Below are positions 1 through 5,121 of a stretch of DNA of 5,882 bases, one piece after another. Position 1 is the stretch's first letter. The number at the start of each line of letters is the position of its first letter. The notes under the pieces were generated by a model. The model did no database searches. It had not been told where the DNA came from and saw only the letters and a list, made by a program, of their open reading frames with translations. The position numbers and the translations under genes are program-made. Origin of the DNA: JANNSW01 sp031431235 (lineage in GTDB: Bacteria > Pseudomonadota > Alphaproteobacteria > Rhizobiales > Hyphomicrobiaceae); contig JANPDA010000046.1 of assembly GCA_031431235.1 (NCBI GenBank), positions 1 through 5,882 of the forward strand, written 5' to 3'.

Positions 1-237
1 CTGCCGACCCGCCGCGTCGGGGAACACGCCAGAGAGGATGCGGACCTCGTCGGGCTCCTTGCGCTGCGTCGTGAAGCGGGACTGGCCGGGCTTCCTGCGG
101 TCGAGCTCGGTCTGGATGTCGGAGGCGTCCAGCGCAATGCCTGGCGGGCAGCCGTCGACCACGCAGCCGATCGCCGGCCCATGGCTTTCGCCCCAGGTGG
201 TGACACGGAACAGGTGGCCGAAGCTGTTGTGCGACAT
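1..237 (-). CDS. aroC: Chorismate synthase, N-terminal 79 residues (partial)
   Basis: Chorismate synthase catalyses the last common step of the shikimate pathway, converting 5-enolpyruvylshikimate-3-phosphate to chorismate with reduced FMN in the cytoplasm. The minus strand from the ATG at 237 reads MSHNSFGHLFRVTTWGESHG, followed by PAIGCVVDGCPPGI. This is the family's N-terminal signature, with the invariant histidine of the GESHG motif at residue 19. Residues 48-59 contain RKPGQSRFTTQR, the conserved arginine-rich substrate/FMN region, and ILSGVF follows near residue 70. The frame is open to the window edge, so roughly the first fifth of a normal protein of about 360 residues is visible. 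No strong Shine-Dalgarno precedes the ATG, but the start matches the family start exactly. The upstream methyltransferase ends 70 bases away on the same strand, so cotranscription is possible. A decayed second copy of this 5' region lies near 1460-1651. Confidence 0.97.
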   Translation of the reverse strand, partial: MSHNSFGHLFRVTTWGESHGPAIGCVVDGCPPGIALDASDIQTELDRRKPGQSRFTTQRKEPDEVRILSGVFPDAAGRQ

Positions 238-278
238 GGCGAAGTGTTAAGCAGGAAATGCGGCCCCTCGCAACGGCA

Positions 279-295
279 GGCCCGCGTCGCGGACC
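279..295 (-). terminator. Weak hairpin after the methyltransferase gene
   Basis: On the minus strand GGTCCGC and GCGGGCC form a 7-bp stem (one G-U pair) with a 3-base loop, 13 bases past the methyltransferase stop. No T-run follows, so it is not a convincing intrinsic terminator. It might only slow RNA polymerase or protect a 3' end before aroC. Confidence 0.2.
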
Positions 296-307
296 TCCGG
301 CGCGAGA

Positions 308-1105
308 CTACTTGCGGACCCCGATCGTGACCAGATACTCGCGCGGCATCGCCACCCCCAGCTCGCTGCTGAACTGGTCGTGATAGGCGATGAAGTCGCG
401 CTCCAGCTCTTGCCGGCGCTTGGGATCGCAGCTGGCCGCGACCGTCTTGGTCGGGCCATAGCCTTCGAGGAACAGGTCCCAGACCGCTCTGCCGCTTGGC
501 AGTCGCAGGGTCGTGACGCCCTTCTCGAACCTCAGGTCGAAGGCCTCGCCCAGCAGCTGGCGCACGCGCTCGGGCTTGCCCCATTCGAACGGCGACGGCG
601 GCGGCGTGGCCGACGGCGGCGGCATGTAGGGCCGCATCACCTTGAACAGGCCTTCGAGCGTATCGCCCGGCGGCCAGGTGCAGATGCCCAGCCGCCCGCC
701 CTTCCTGCAGACGCGGGCAAGCTCGCGCGCGGCGTCCTCGGGCTTGGCGACGAACATCACGCCGAACGTGGAGGCGACCAGATCGAACTCACCGTCGGCA
801 AAGCCGAGCTGCTCGGCATCGCCCACCCGGAAGTCGAGTGCTGGAGCGAGCCGCTTTGCCGCTTCGATCACGCCGGCACCGAGGTCGACACCGATGACCT
901 TGGCGCCGCGAGCCGCAATGCGCCGGGCGGTCCAGCCGGTGCCGGTCGCCACGTCGAGGCAGCGCTCGCCGGGTTGTGGCGCAAGCCTCGTCACCACGTG
1001 CTCCAGGGCGTCCGCTATGGTTTCACTGACCCGGTCGTAGGCACTCCCGCCAGAACCCCAGGTCTGTGCGGCTCGCTCGTTGTGCGGTCTGATGCTCACG
1101 GTCAT
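308..1105 (-). CDS. Class I SAM-dependent methyltransferase (Methyltransf_11/UbiE-like)
   Basis: This 265-residue soluble protein probably transfers a methyl group from S-adenosylmethionine to an unidentified small-molecule acceptor. The Rossmann-fold signatures are in order. Motif I is LDVATGTGW at residues 50-58. The acidic residue ending strand beta-2 is D74 in VIGVD. The adenine-binding segment is GDAE at 95-98. Motif II/post-motif is FDLVASTFGVMF at 107-118, followed by the helix with AARELARVCRKGGRL. The C-terminal third is the variable acceptor-binding region and carries a proline-rich stretch (PPPSATPPPSP). The frame opens further upstream at a TTG at 1120, but the ATG at 1105 is preferred because GGAGG lies five bases before it. 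The aroC start follows 70 bases downstream on the same strand. UbiE proper is unlikely because the C-terminal family motifs are not recognisable, so the substrate is unknown and no symbol is given. Confidence 0.93.
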   Translation of the reverse strand: MTVSIRPHNERAAQTWGSGGSAYDRVSETIADALEHVVTRLAPQPGERCLDVATGTGWTARRIAARGAKVIGVDLGAGVIEAAKRLAPALDFRVGDAEQLGFADGEFDLVASTFGVMFVAKPEDAARELARVCRKGGRLGICTWPPGDTLEGLFKVMRPYMPPPSATPPPSPFEWGKPERVRQLLGEAFDLRFEKGVTTLRLPSGRAVWDLFLEGYGPTKTVAASCDPKRRQELERDFIAYHDQFSSELGVAMPREYLVTIGVRK

Positions 1106-1110
1106 GGCAA

Positions 1111-1115
1111 CCTCC
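1111..1115 (-). promoter_or_regulatory. Ribosome binding site fixing the methyltransferase start
   Basis: GGAGG on the minus strand ends five bases before the ATG at 1105. This spacing favours that ATG over the in-frame ATG at 1117 and the TTG at 1120, which overlap or precede the site. Confidence 0.7.
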
Positions 1116-1164
1116 ATCAAGGCGCCCCCGCAGGGAAATTGCGCGTTTGCCGCAGGAGGTCAAG

Positions 1165-1209
1165 GTGGAACAAAGTATCGAAGCGCGCTACTATAACACG
1201 CACGGCTGA
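1165..1209 (+). other. Possible 14-codon ORF behind a perfect Shine-Dalgarno
   Basis: AGGAGGT at 1154-1160 matches the anti-Shine-Dalgarno exactly. Four bases later a GTG at 1165 opens a frame reading MEQSIEARYYNTHG (initiator counted as Met) and ending in TGA at 1207-1209. The spacing suits translation. The frame could be a leader peptide, the start of a gene whose body has been lost, or a coincidence. I recognise no family, and no plus-strand gene follows within a kilobase. Confidence 0.15.
1190..1198 (-). promoter_or_regulatory. Candidate extended -10 promoter for the methyltransferase
   Basis: The minus strand reads TG-T-TATAGT, which matches an extended -10 element (TGnTATAAT) at eight of nine informative positions counting the spacer. 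It lies about 85 bases upstream of the methyltransferase ATG. A TTGATC lies only 12 bases further upstream, too close to be its -35, so recognition would depend on the TG extension. Confidence 0.25.
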
Positions 1210-1272
1210 TCAATGCCCGCTTTCCCGGTCGAAGGCGGGCCACCAGACGGCTCGATTCGACGCTGATTTACG

Positions 1273-1424
1273 CCCGGCTGAGAGCCGGGACCGAGGGCCG
1301 AGTGCGGCAGCCGCACGTCATCGGGCTCCTGGGCCCCGGATCGGCCTGTCGTGCCGGAGGCGCGCCTCCGTCGCGACTGGCCGTCCGGGGAAACGGAGAG
1401 AGAAGCGATCGACCGGAGCCGGTC
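1273..1424. repeat. Cluster of four perfect short palindromes in intergenic DNA
   Basis: Within about 150 bases there are four exact inverted repeats. They are CCCGGCT-GAG-AGCCGGG at 1273-1289, GTGCGGC-A-GCCGCAC at 1302-1316, the loopless CGGAGGCGCGCCTCCG at 1355-1370, and GACCGG-AG-CCGGTC at 1411-1424. A further 7-bp stem (CCGCCTC/GAGGCGG, 1561-1585) lies in the adjoining aroC remnant. No T-tract follows any of them on either strand, so they do not look like intrinsic terminators for corA or any other gene. Possible roles are a structured transcript, a REP-like extragenic palindrome group, or protein-binding sites. High G+C raises the chance background for short GC stems, but four perfect ones this close is noticeable. 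Confidence 0.45.
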
Positions 1425-1460
1425 TCATGCGGGTCCAGCCGGAGCAGGCGATACGGGCCG

Positions 1461-1651
1461 CCGGAACTCTGCGCTGGAGCGCCCTCGCTCGGCACCGACG
1501 CCCGATTGCATCGCGAGCGACTGCGGCATGGTGCCAGCCACCGAGCTAGCCGGAGGTCGGCCGCCTCCCTGGAAAAGCGAGGCGGACAACGATCGACCAC
1601 ACAGCCGATCGCCGGCCCATGGCCTTCGCTGATAGCGGGGTCGAGCTCGGT
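1461..1651 (-). pseudogene. Decayed partial copy of the aroC 5' end
   Basis: Positions 1593-1629 match 155-191 of aroC at 35 of 37 bases. Without any gap the match continues to 1549 (62 of 81 bases against 111-191). With small gaps, further resemblance can be followed to about 1461 (aroC 11-110). On the minus strand the frame gives SEGHGPAIGCVVDRCPP beside the intact gene's GESHGPAIGCVVDGCPP. The conserved serine is replaced by glycine, the sequence after CPP no longer resembles chorismate synthase, and there is no start codon with the usual N-terminus. A 13-base exact match to aroC 99-111 also appears at 1639-1651, out of its normal order. Two readings fit: an old, rearranged, nonfunctional duplicate of aroC, or a transferred aroC relic. 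The remainder of 1106-1705 holds no convincing gene. The homology of the core is firm; the outer limits are approximate. Confidence 0.55.
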
Positions 1652-1705
1652 TGAGGGGCGAGCAAGTCCGCGCTGCCCGGCACCAATCTCCCTCGCGCCG
1701 CCTCC

Positions 1706-2677
1706 CTACAACCACCCCTTCTGGCGGAAATACCAGATCGGCAGCAGGGCGGACGCGACCATCAGCATGATCGCGACCGGATAGCCGTACTGCCAGCCGA
1801 TCTCGGGCATCCTGTGGAAGTTCATGCCGTAGATCGAGGCAATGAGGGTCGGTGGCAGGAAGATCACCGCGACCACGGAGAAGATCTTGATGATGGCGTT
1901 CTGCTCGATATTGACGAGGCCCAACGTGGTCTCCAGCAGGAAGTTGATCTTCTGCGAGATGTGCCCGACATAGACGCCGAGCGCCTCGATATCCCTACCT
2001 TCCGCGCGCAGGAACGGCTGCAGCCCCTTGCCGACGACGCCCTGGTCGCTCGCCTGGCTGAGGAACACGGCGAGCCGGCCCAGATTGATCAGGCTGTCGC
2101 GGATCTTGTCGAGCAGGTCCTCCTCGCGGCCGAGCAGTAGCAGCATCTGCTTGAAATGGCGCGTCTCCACCTGCTGGCCGAATTTGTCGCGGAAGACCTT
2201 GCGGGAGACGCCGTTGAGGCGCTCGCCGAGGCCTTCGAGCGCGCCGCCGATGGTGTCGACCACCGTCTCGATCATGGCCTTCAGCACGTGCTCGCCGCTG
2301 TCGCAATTCGAGCCGGGCTCGCAGGCCTTTTGGGCGATCACGGCGAGCGCGGGTATCTCGTCGTAGCGGACAGTCACGAGCTGGGAGCCTTTCAGCACCC
2401 AGGTAATGTCGCACATCCGCGGATCTTTGGTGCTGGTCGGGTCGAGGAAGGATTCGGCCATCACCACCGCGCCGCCATCGACATAGAGCCGCCGGGACAC
2501 GTCGAGCGTGTGGGCGTCGGCCCGCGTCGGCACGTTGATGCCGAGGCGCTGCTCGACGAGGCTCTCTTCCTCCAGCGTCGGGTTGATCAAATCGTACCAC
2601 ACTGGCACCAGCGCTTGGGTCTGACCCGGCTCGATCCGTTTGAGCGCTCCCGCTTCACTGACATAGGCGATGAGCAT
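1706..2677 (-). CDS. corA: CorA-family magnesium/divalent-cation transporter
   Basis: CorA proteins are homopentameric inner-membrane channels that import Mg2+ (and Co2+ or Ni2+ in some members), driven by membrane potential and gated by cytoplasmic Mg2+. This 323-residue product has the standard layout. A cytoplasmic alpha/beta domain comes first, with the typical IN..LEEESLVEQ.LGI..PTR opening. Long helices follow, including FKQMLLLLGREEDLLDKIRDSL. The first membrane segment is at about 262-283 and the ion-selectivity signature GMN at 284-286, within YGMNF. After a short MPE-containing periplasmic loop comes the second membrane segment at about 299-317 and a basic tail, RQKGWL. Length and order match the family. 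The frame is open to 2818, but the ATG at 2677 starts the conserved domain and has GGAGAG six bases upstream. The gene is transcribed away from the UPF0114 gene, with 249 bases between the starts. Mg2+ as the main substrate is inferred from the family. Confidence 0.95.
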   Translation of the reverse strand: MLIAYVSEAGALKRIEPGQTQALVPVWYDLINPTLEEESLVEQRLGINVPTRADAHTLDVSRRLYVDGGAVVMAESFLDPTSTKDPRMCDITWVLKGSQLVTVRYDEIPALAVIAQKACEPGSNCDSGEHVLKAMIETVVDTIGGALEGLGERLNGVSRKVFRDKFGQQVETRHFKQMLLLLGREEDLLDKIRDSLINLGRLAVFLSQASDQGVVGKGLQPFLRAEGRDIEALGVYVGHISQKINFLLETTLGLVNIEQNAIIKIFSVVAVIFLPPTLIASIYGMNFHRMPEIGWQYGYPVAIMLMVASALLPIWYFRQKGWL

Positions 2678-2683
2678 TGCACA

Positions 2684-2689
2684 CTCTCC
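2684..2689 (-). promoter_or_regulatory. Ribosome binding site fixing the corA start
   Basis: GGAGAG on the minus strand lies six bases before the ATG at 2677. It rules against the longer open frame reaching 2818, whose extra 47 residues are arginine-rich and unlike CorA. Confidence 0.65.
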
Positions 2690-2704
2690 ATGACGGACTT
2701 GGCT

Positions 2705-2721
2705 GGCGCCACAGTGGCGCC
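2705..2721. promoter_or_regulatory. Perfect 17-bp palindrome upstream of corA
   Basis: GGCGCCAC-A-GTGGCGCC is an exact 8-1-8 inverted repeat centred at 2713. Its near edge is 27 bases before the corA ATG. An 8-bp arm with a one-base centre suits a dimeric DNA-binding protein better than an RNA hairpin, because the tip would have to open. It could be an operator for corA or for the divergent UPF0114 gene, although that start is about 205 bases away. No regulator is encoded in the window. Confidence 0.35.
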
Positions 2722-2926
2722 CGCACGCGCGGAAAGCAATGCGACCTGGGCGGCGAATGCGGGTCCGCTGCTGTCTTGGGGCGTAGGCGGAGCCGGCGGG
2801 GTTAACCCTCCCTGGCAAGATCGGTGTGCATCGAGGGCGGAAGCGGATTGAATTCGAGGCCGTTTCGTATTCACTGGCGGCTCGAACCGAGACGCAGCCG
2901 CGTCACAGGCGCGAGGGGATAGAGTG

Positions 2927-3508
2927 ATGCCGTCGATCAAGGATATGGAGCACTTCGTCGAGCGGATCATCCTGACCAGCCGCTGGGTGCTGGTGGTTTT
3001 CTATCTCGTCCTGTCGGCGGCGCTCGCGCTCTATGCCGTGTTCTTCGTGAAGAAGTTCCTTTCGATCACGTTCAAGGTCTTCAGCATGAACGAGTCCGAG
3101 GTGATCCTCGCCATGCTGAGCCTGATCGACGCTTGCCTCGTCGCCAGCCTCATCGTGATGGTCATGATCTCCGGCTACGAGAATTTCGTCAGCCGGTTCG
3201 ACGACACCTCGGCTGAGCTCTCGTGGCTCGGCAAGATCGACACCGGCAGCCTGAAGATCAAGATCGCCTCCTCGATCGTGGCCATTTCCTCGATCCATCT
3301 GCTGCAGGTGTTCCTGAACTCCGCCGAGTATGCGAACGACAAGATCATGTGGTCGTTGCTGCTGCATGTGACGTTCGTGTTCTCGGCCCTATTCCTTGCG
3401 ATGGTCGACCGGGTCGCGCATGGCGGCGCGCACGCCGACCCGAGTTCCGGCCACGCCACCCCCAAGGGTGGGGACGCCCCCAAGCTGGACGTCAGCCACA
3501 AGGCCTGA
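2927..3508 (+). CDS. UPF0114 family inner-membrane protein (YqhA-like)
   Basis: This 193-residue protein belongs to the UPF0114 family, typified by E. coli YqhA, whose function is not established. The family core is well kept. ERIILTSRWVL precedes membrane segment 1 (about 20-41). FSMNESEVILAMLSLID leads into segment 2 (about 59-82), which ends in the hallmark SGYENFVS. WLGKIDTGSLKIKIASSIVAISSIHLL covers segment 3 (about 114-131), and DKIMWSLLLHVTFVFSALFLAMVDR covers segment 4 (about 141-160). A hydrophilic tail of some 30 residues, rich in His, Gly, Pro and Asp, follows. The ATG at 2927 is chosen because AGGGG lies eight bases upstream; a GTG directly before it (2924) is a possible alternative. 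The gene diverges from corA and is followed after 21 bases by the NTF2-like gene, so it probably heads an operon. Confidence 0.93.
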   Translation: MPSIKDMEHFVERIILTSRWVLVVFYLVLSAALALYAVFFVKKFLSITFKVFSMNESEVILAMLSLIDACLVASLIVMVMISGYENFVSRFDDTSAELSWLGKIDTGSLKIKIASSIVAISSIHLLQVFLNSAEYANDKIMWSLLLHVTFVFSALFLAMVDRVAHGGAHADPSSGHATPKGGDAPKLDVSHKA

Positions 3509-3529
3509 CCGGCCACTGGATGGATTGCC

Positions 3530-3895
3530 ATGGTCGCTCCGCCACCGCCAAGTCCGCGCGCGATCGCCGACCGGCAGCTCGCGGCCTACAACGCCCGCGA
3601 CCTCGAGGCATTCCTCGCATTGCATGCCGCCGATGCGGTGCTGACCGATCTGCCGAGCGGGCGGGTTGTGTGCGCAGGCCACGCGGCGATGCGGATTTTC
3701 TATGGCGAGCGCTTCGCCAACCAGGAACTGTTCTGCCGGGTGCATGTGAAGCTCGAGATCGCGGGCTTCGCCGTCGATCGCGAGACACTCTACGGCCTGC
3801 CGGGTGGCCCGGTCGACATCCTGGCGCTCTACGATGTGCGCGACGGGTTGATCCAGCGCGTTTTCTTCCTCAGGGAGCCAGCGAAGTTGCCTTGA
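3530..3895 (+). CDS. NTF2/SnoaL-like fold small protein
   Basis: This 121-residue cytoplasmic protein has the pattern of the NTF2-like superfamily (SnoaL, ketosteroid isomerase, limonene epoxide hydrolase relatives). The opening helix and loop AYNARDLEAFLALHAADAVLTDLPSG lies at residues 19-44. AGHAAMRIFYGERF at 49-62 is the next helix, and VDILALYDVRDGLIQRVFFLRE at 95-116 forms the closing strands. Aligned by eye with ketosteroid isomerase, D40 and D96 fall near that enzyme's catalytic aspartates, but its catalytic tyrosine position is occupied by Gln16. Steroid isomerase activity is therefore not supported, and the substrate is unknown. The first ten residues are proline-rich. No strong Shine-Dalgarno precedes the ATG, which suits translation coupled to the UPF0114 gene ending 21 bases upstream. 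The TIR gene begins 51 bases downstream. Confidence 0.85.
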   Translation: MVAPPPPSPRAIADRQLAAYNARDLEAFLALHAADAVLTDLPSGRVVCAGHAAMRIFYGERFANQELFCRVHVKLEIAGFAVDRETLYGLPGGPVDILALYDVRDGLIQRVFFLREPAKLP

Positions 3896-3916
3896 GCGGC
3901 ACCCTTGTCCTATGGT
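3887..3916 (+). promoter_or_regulatory. Candidate promoter for the TIR gene
   Basis: TTGCCT at 3887-3892 and TATGGT at 3911-3916 are separated by 18 bases and match four of six consensus bases each. They straddle the end of the NTF2-like gene and would give a leader of about 25 bases to the TIR-gene ATG. This is a weak match. It leaves open whether the TIR gene is only cotranscribed or also independently expressed. Confidence 0.25.
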
Positions 3917-3946
3917 GCGGTGTCGGCAGTGAACCGGGGGGCGCTG

Positions 3947-5050
3947 ATGCAGATCTTTCTCTCCTATGCTTCCGAGGACAAGGCCGTCGCCGAGCCGATC
4001 GCCTTCTCGCTGCGCGCCCGCGGCCACAAGGTGTTCCTCGACCGCGACGACTTGCCGGCAGGAGGCGAGTACGACCAGAAGATCGAGCAGGCCGTCGCCC
4101 AGTCGGGTCTGTTCGTCTTTCTGATCAGCCCGCAATCGGTCGGCAAGGGCCGGTTCACACTCTCCGAGCTCGAGTTCGCCCGGCGGAAATGGCTGAAGCC
4201 CGACGGGCATGTGCTGCCGGTGATGGTCGCGCCGACGACGATGGCGGACGTGCCGAGCTTCCTCAAGTCGGTGACGATCCTGGAGCCCAAGGGCAACGTC
4301 GCCGCCGAGGTCGCGAGTGCCGTCGAGCCGATGGTCGCTGGACGCGACCGGCGGACGCTCTATGTGCTGGGGGGACTCGGCCTGCTCTCCGGCCTGCTGA
4401 CAAACCCTGCCCAGCAACTGGTCAAGACCATCGTCGGCGACATGGAGATCCACAATCACATCACGGTCGACCGGCTGCTCTCGGGCCTGGCGCTCGGCAT
4501 CGCGCTGCTCGCCGGACTCGCCTATCTGATGCGGTTCAAGCCGCGCATGGTGCTGATTCCGCTGGTGGTGCTGCTCGGCTTCTTCCTCGCGATGGAGACA
4601 TGGGTCACGCTCGCCCCCGTGTTCAGCCGGGACGGCGGCGCGACCGCCGTCGACACCAGCGCTCTGCAGAGCAAGTGCAGTGAGCTCGCGAGCAGCACGG
4701 GCACCGCCCCTACGGATCCGGCACTGCAGCAGGCTTGCGCCGCGCTCGCGGCATCCGAGCAGAAGGTCAACCAGCTGCAGCGCATCATGTCGTTGCCGGG
4801 CGCCGGCATGACTTACGGCCTCGCCGGGTTGATCGGGGCGCTCGTCACCTATCTGGGCACGGCATCCGCCGTCGGACGCGCGGGCACCGCGGCCGGCAGC
4901 CTGCTCACGTCGGCCATCGGTGCGATCATGGCTGGTACGGTCGGCATGCTGGTGATCGGCCTCCAGCTCGACGGACCGCTGGGCGAGCCCTTGCTGTTCG
5001 CCACCTGGCAATCGGCTGTCGCCGTCGCCATCGGGCGGCTGGTACGCTGA
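3947..5050 (+). CDS. Membrane-anchored TIR-domain protein
   Basis: This 367-residue protein joins an N-terminal TIR domain to a large membrane domain. The TIR domain (about 1-130) opens with MQIFLSYASEDK (strand A, box 1). The BB-loop region is KVFLDRDDLPAGGEYDQKIEQAV (28-50), then LFVFLISPQSV (55-65), then RFTLSELEFARRKW (69-82). E74 occupies the position of the catalytic glutamate of NAD-hydrolysing TIR domains, but the common WC pair before it is replaced by F70-T71. Hydrophobic segments lie at about 137-151, 177-194, 202-216, 288-303 and 315-341, with a weaker one at 348-363. A Gly/Ser/Ala-rich loop at about 227-285 has two cysteines (244, 264). The ATG at 3947 is chosen because it starts the first TIR strand; a GTG at 3929 and a TTG at 3905 are in-frame alternatives. 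By family, roles include NADase immune effector or signalling adaptor. The membrane domain is unrecognised and the role here is unknown. Confidence 0.9.
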   Translation: MQIFLSYASEDKAVAEPIAFSLRARGHKVFLDRDDLPAGGEYDQKIEQAVAQSGLFVFLISPQSVGKGRFTLSELEFARRKWLKPDGHVLPVMVAPTTMADVPSFLKSVTILEPKGNVAAEVASAVEPMVAGRDRRTLYVLGGLGLLSGLLTNPAQQLVKTIVGDMEIHNHITVDRLLSGLALGIALLAGLAYLMRFKPRMVLIPLVVLLGFFLAMETWVTLAPVFSRDGGATAVDTSALQSKCSELASSTGTAPTDPALQQACAALAASEQKVNQLQRIMSLPGAGMTYGLAGLIGALVTYLGTASAVGRAGTAAGSLLTSAIGAIMAGTVGMLVIGLQLDGPLGEPLLFATWQSAVAVAIGRLVR

Positions 5051-5069
5051 GAGCCGACGCCGGTTGCCT

Positions 5070-5087
5070 GCCCGCGTTCCGGGCTTT
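5070..5087 (+). terminator. Short hairpin with TTT after the TIR gene
   Basis: GCCCG-CGTTC-CGGGC forms a perfect 5-bp stem followed by TTT, beginning 20 bases after the TIR-gene stop. The stem is short and the T-run minimal, so termination would be weak. It abuts the uvrB -35 element, consistent with separating the two transcription units. Confidence 0.3.
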
Positions 5088-5114
5088 GAGGCCACCGCGC
5101 CACCCTGCTATAAC
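5086..5114 (+). promoter_or_regulatory. Sigma70-like promoter of uvrB
   Basis: TTGAGG at 5086-5091 and TATAAC at 5109-5114 are separated by exactly 17 bases, matching the consensus at four and five of six positions. Transcription would start near 5120-5122, at or next to the uvrB ATG, giving a leaderless or nearly leaderless mRNA. The absence of a Shine-Dalgarno before that ATG agrees with this. Confidence 0.5.
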
Positions 5115-5121
5115 CCCACCC

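Noticed and set aside
380..1549. A 389-codon plus-strand open frame opposite the methyltransferase
   Set aside because: The methyltransferase on the minus strand has all SAM-binding motifs and a ribosome binding site. The opposite frame is Arg/Ala/Gly-rich with no domain and runs on into the noncoding stretch.
1268..1600. A 110-codon minus-strand frame as a real small gene
   Set aside because: Its start is a GTG inside the aroC-like core and its sequence after CPP is Arg/Pro/Ser-rich with no family resemblance. It is better explained as part of the decayed aroC copy.
2799..2808. The palindrome GGGTTAACCC in the corA-UPF0114 interval
   Set aside because: A 10-base palindrome is short enough to occur by chance, and it is not placed at a recognisable promoter element of either gene.
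2848..2873. A TTGAAT/TATTCA pair as a promoter for the UPF0114 gene
   Set aside because: The spacer is only 14 bases and no alternative -10 lies at 16-18 bases, so I do not call it.
3456..3471. The CCACCC/GGGTGG hairpin near the end of the UPF0114 gene
   Set aside because: It lies inside the coding region, has only a 6-bp stem, and is not followed by a T-run, so it is not a terminator.
3223..4683. A 486-codon plus-strand frame overlapping three genes
   Set aside because: It is an alternative frame across the UPF0114, NTF2-like and TIR genes, has arginine-rich low-information sequence, and would cross two intergenic gaps.
5063..5079. A possible LexA/SOS operator before uvrB (GTTG...GTTC)
   Set aside because: The alphaproteobacterial LexA site is GTTC-N7-GTTC. 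Here the first half is GTTG and the gap is nine bases, so it does not fit.
3389..5095. A 568-codon open frame on the minus strand, antisense to the NTF2-like and TIR genes
   Set aside because: It is a shadow frame of high-G+C coding DNA. Its translation is Arg/His/Asp/Gln-rich without any recognisable domain, while the plus strand encodes clear TIR and NTF2-like motifs.
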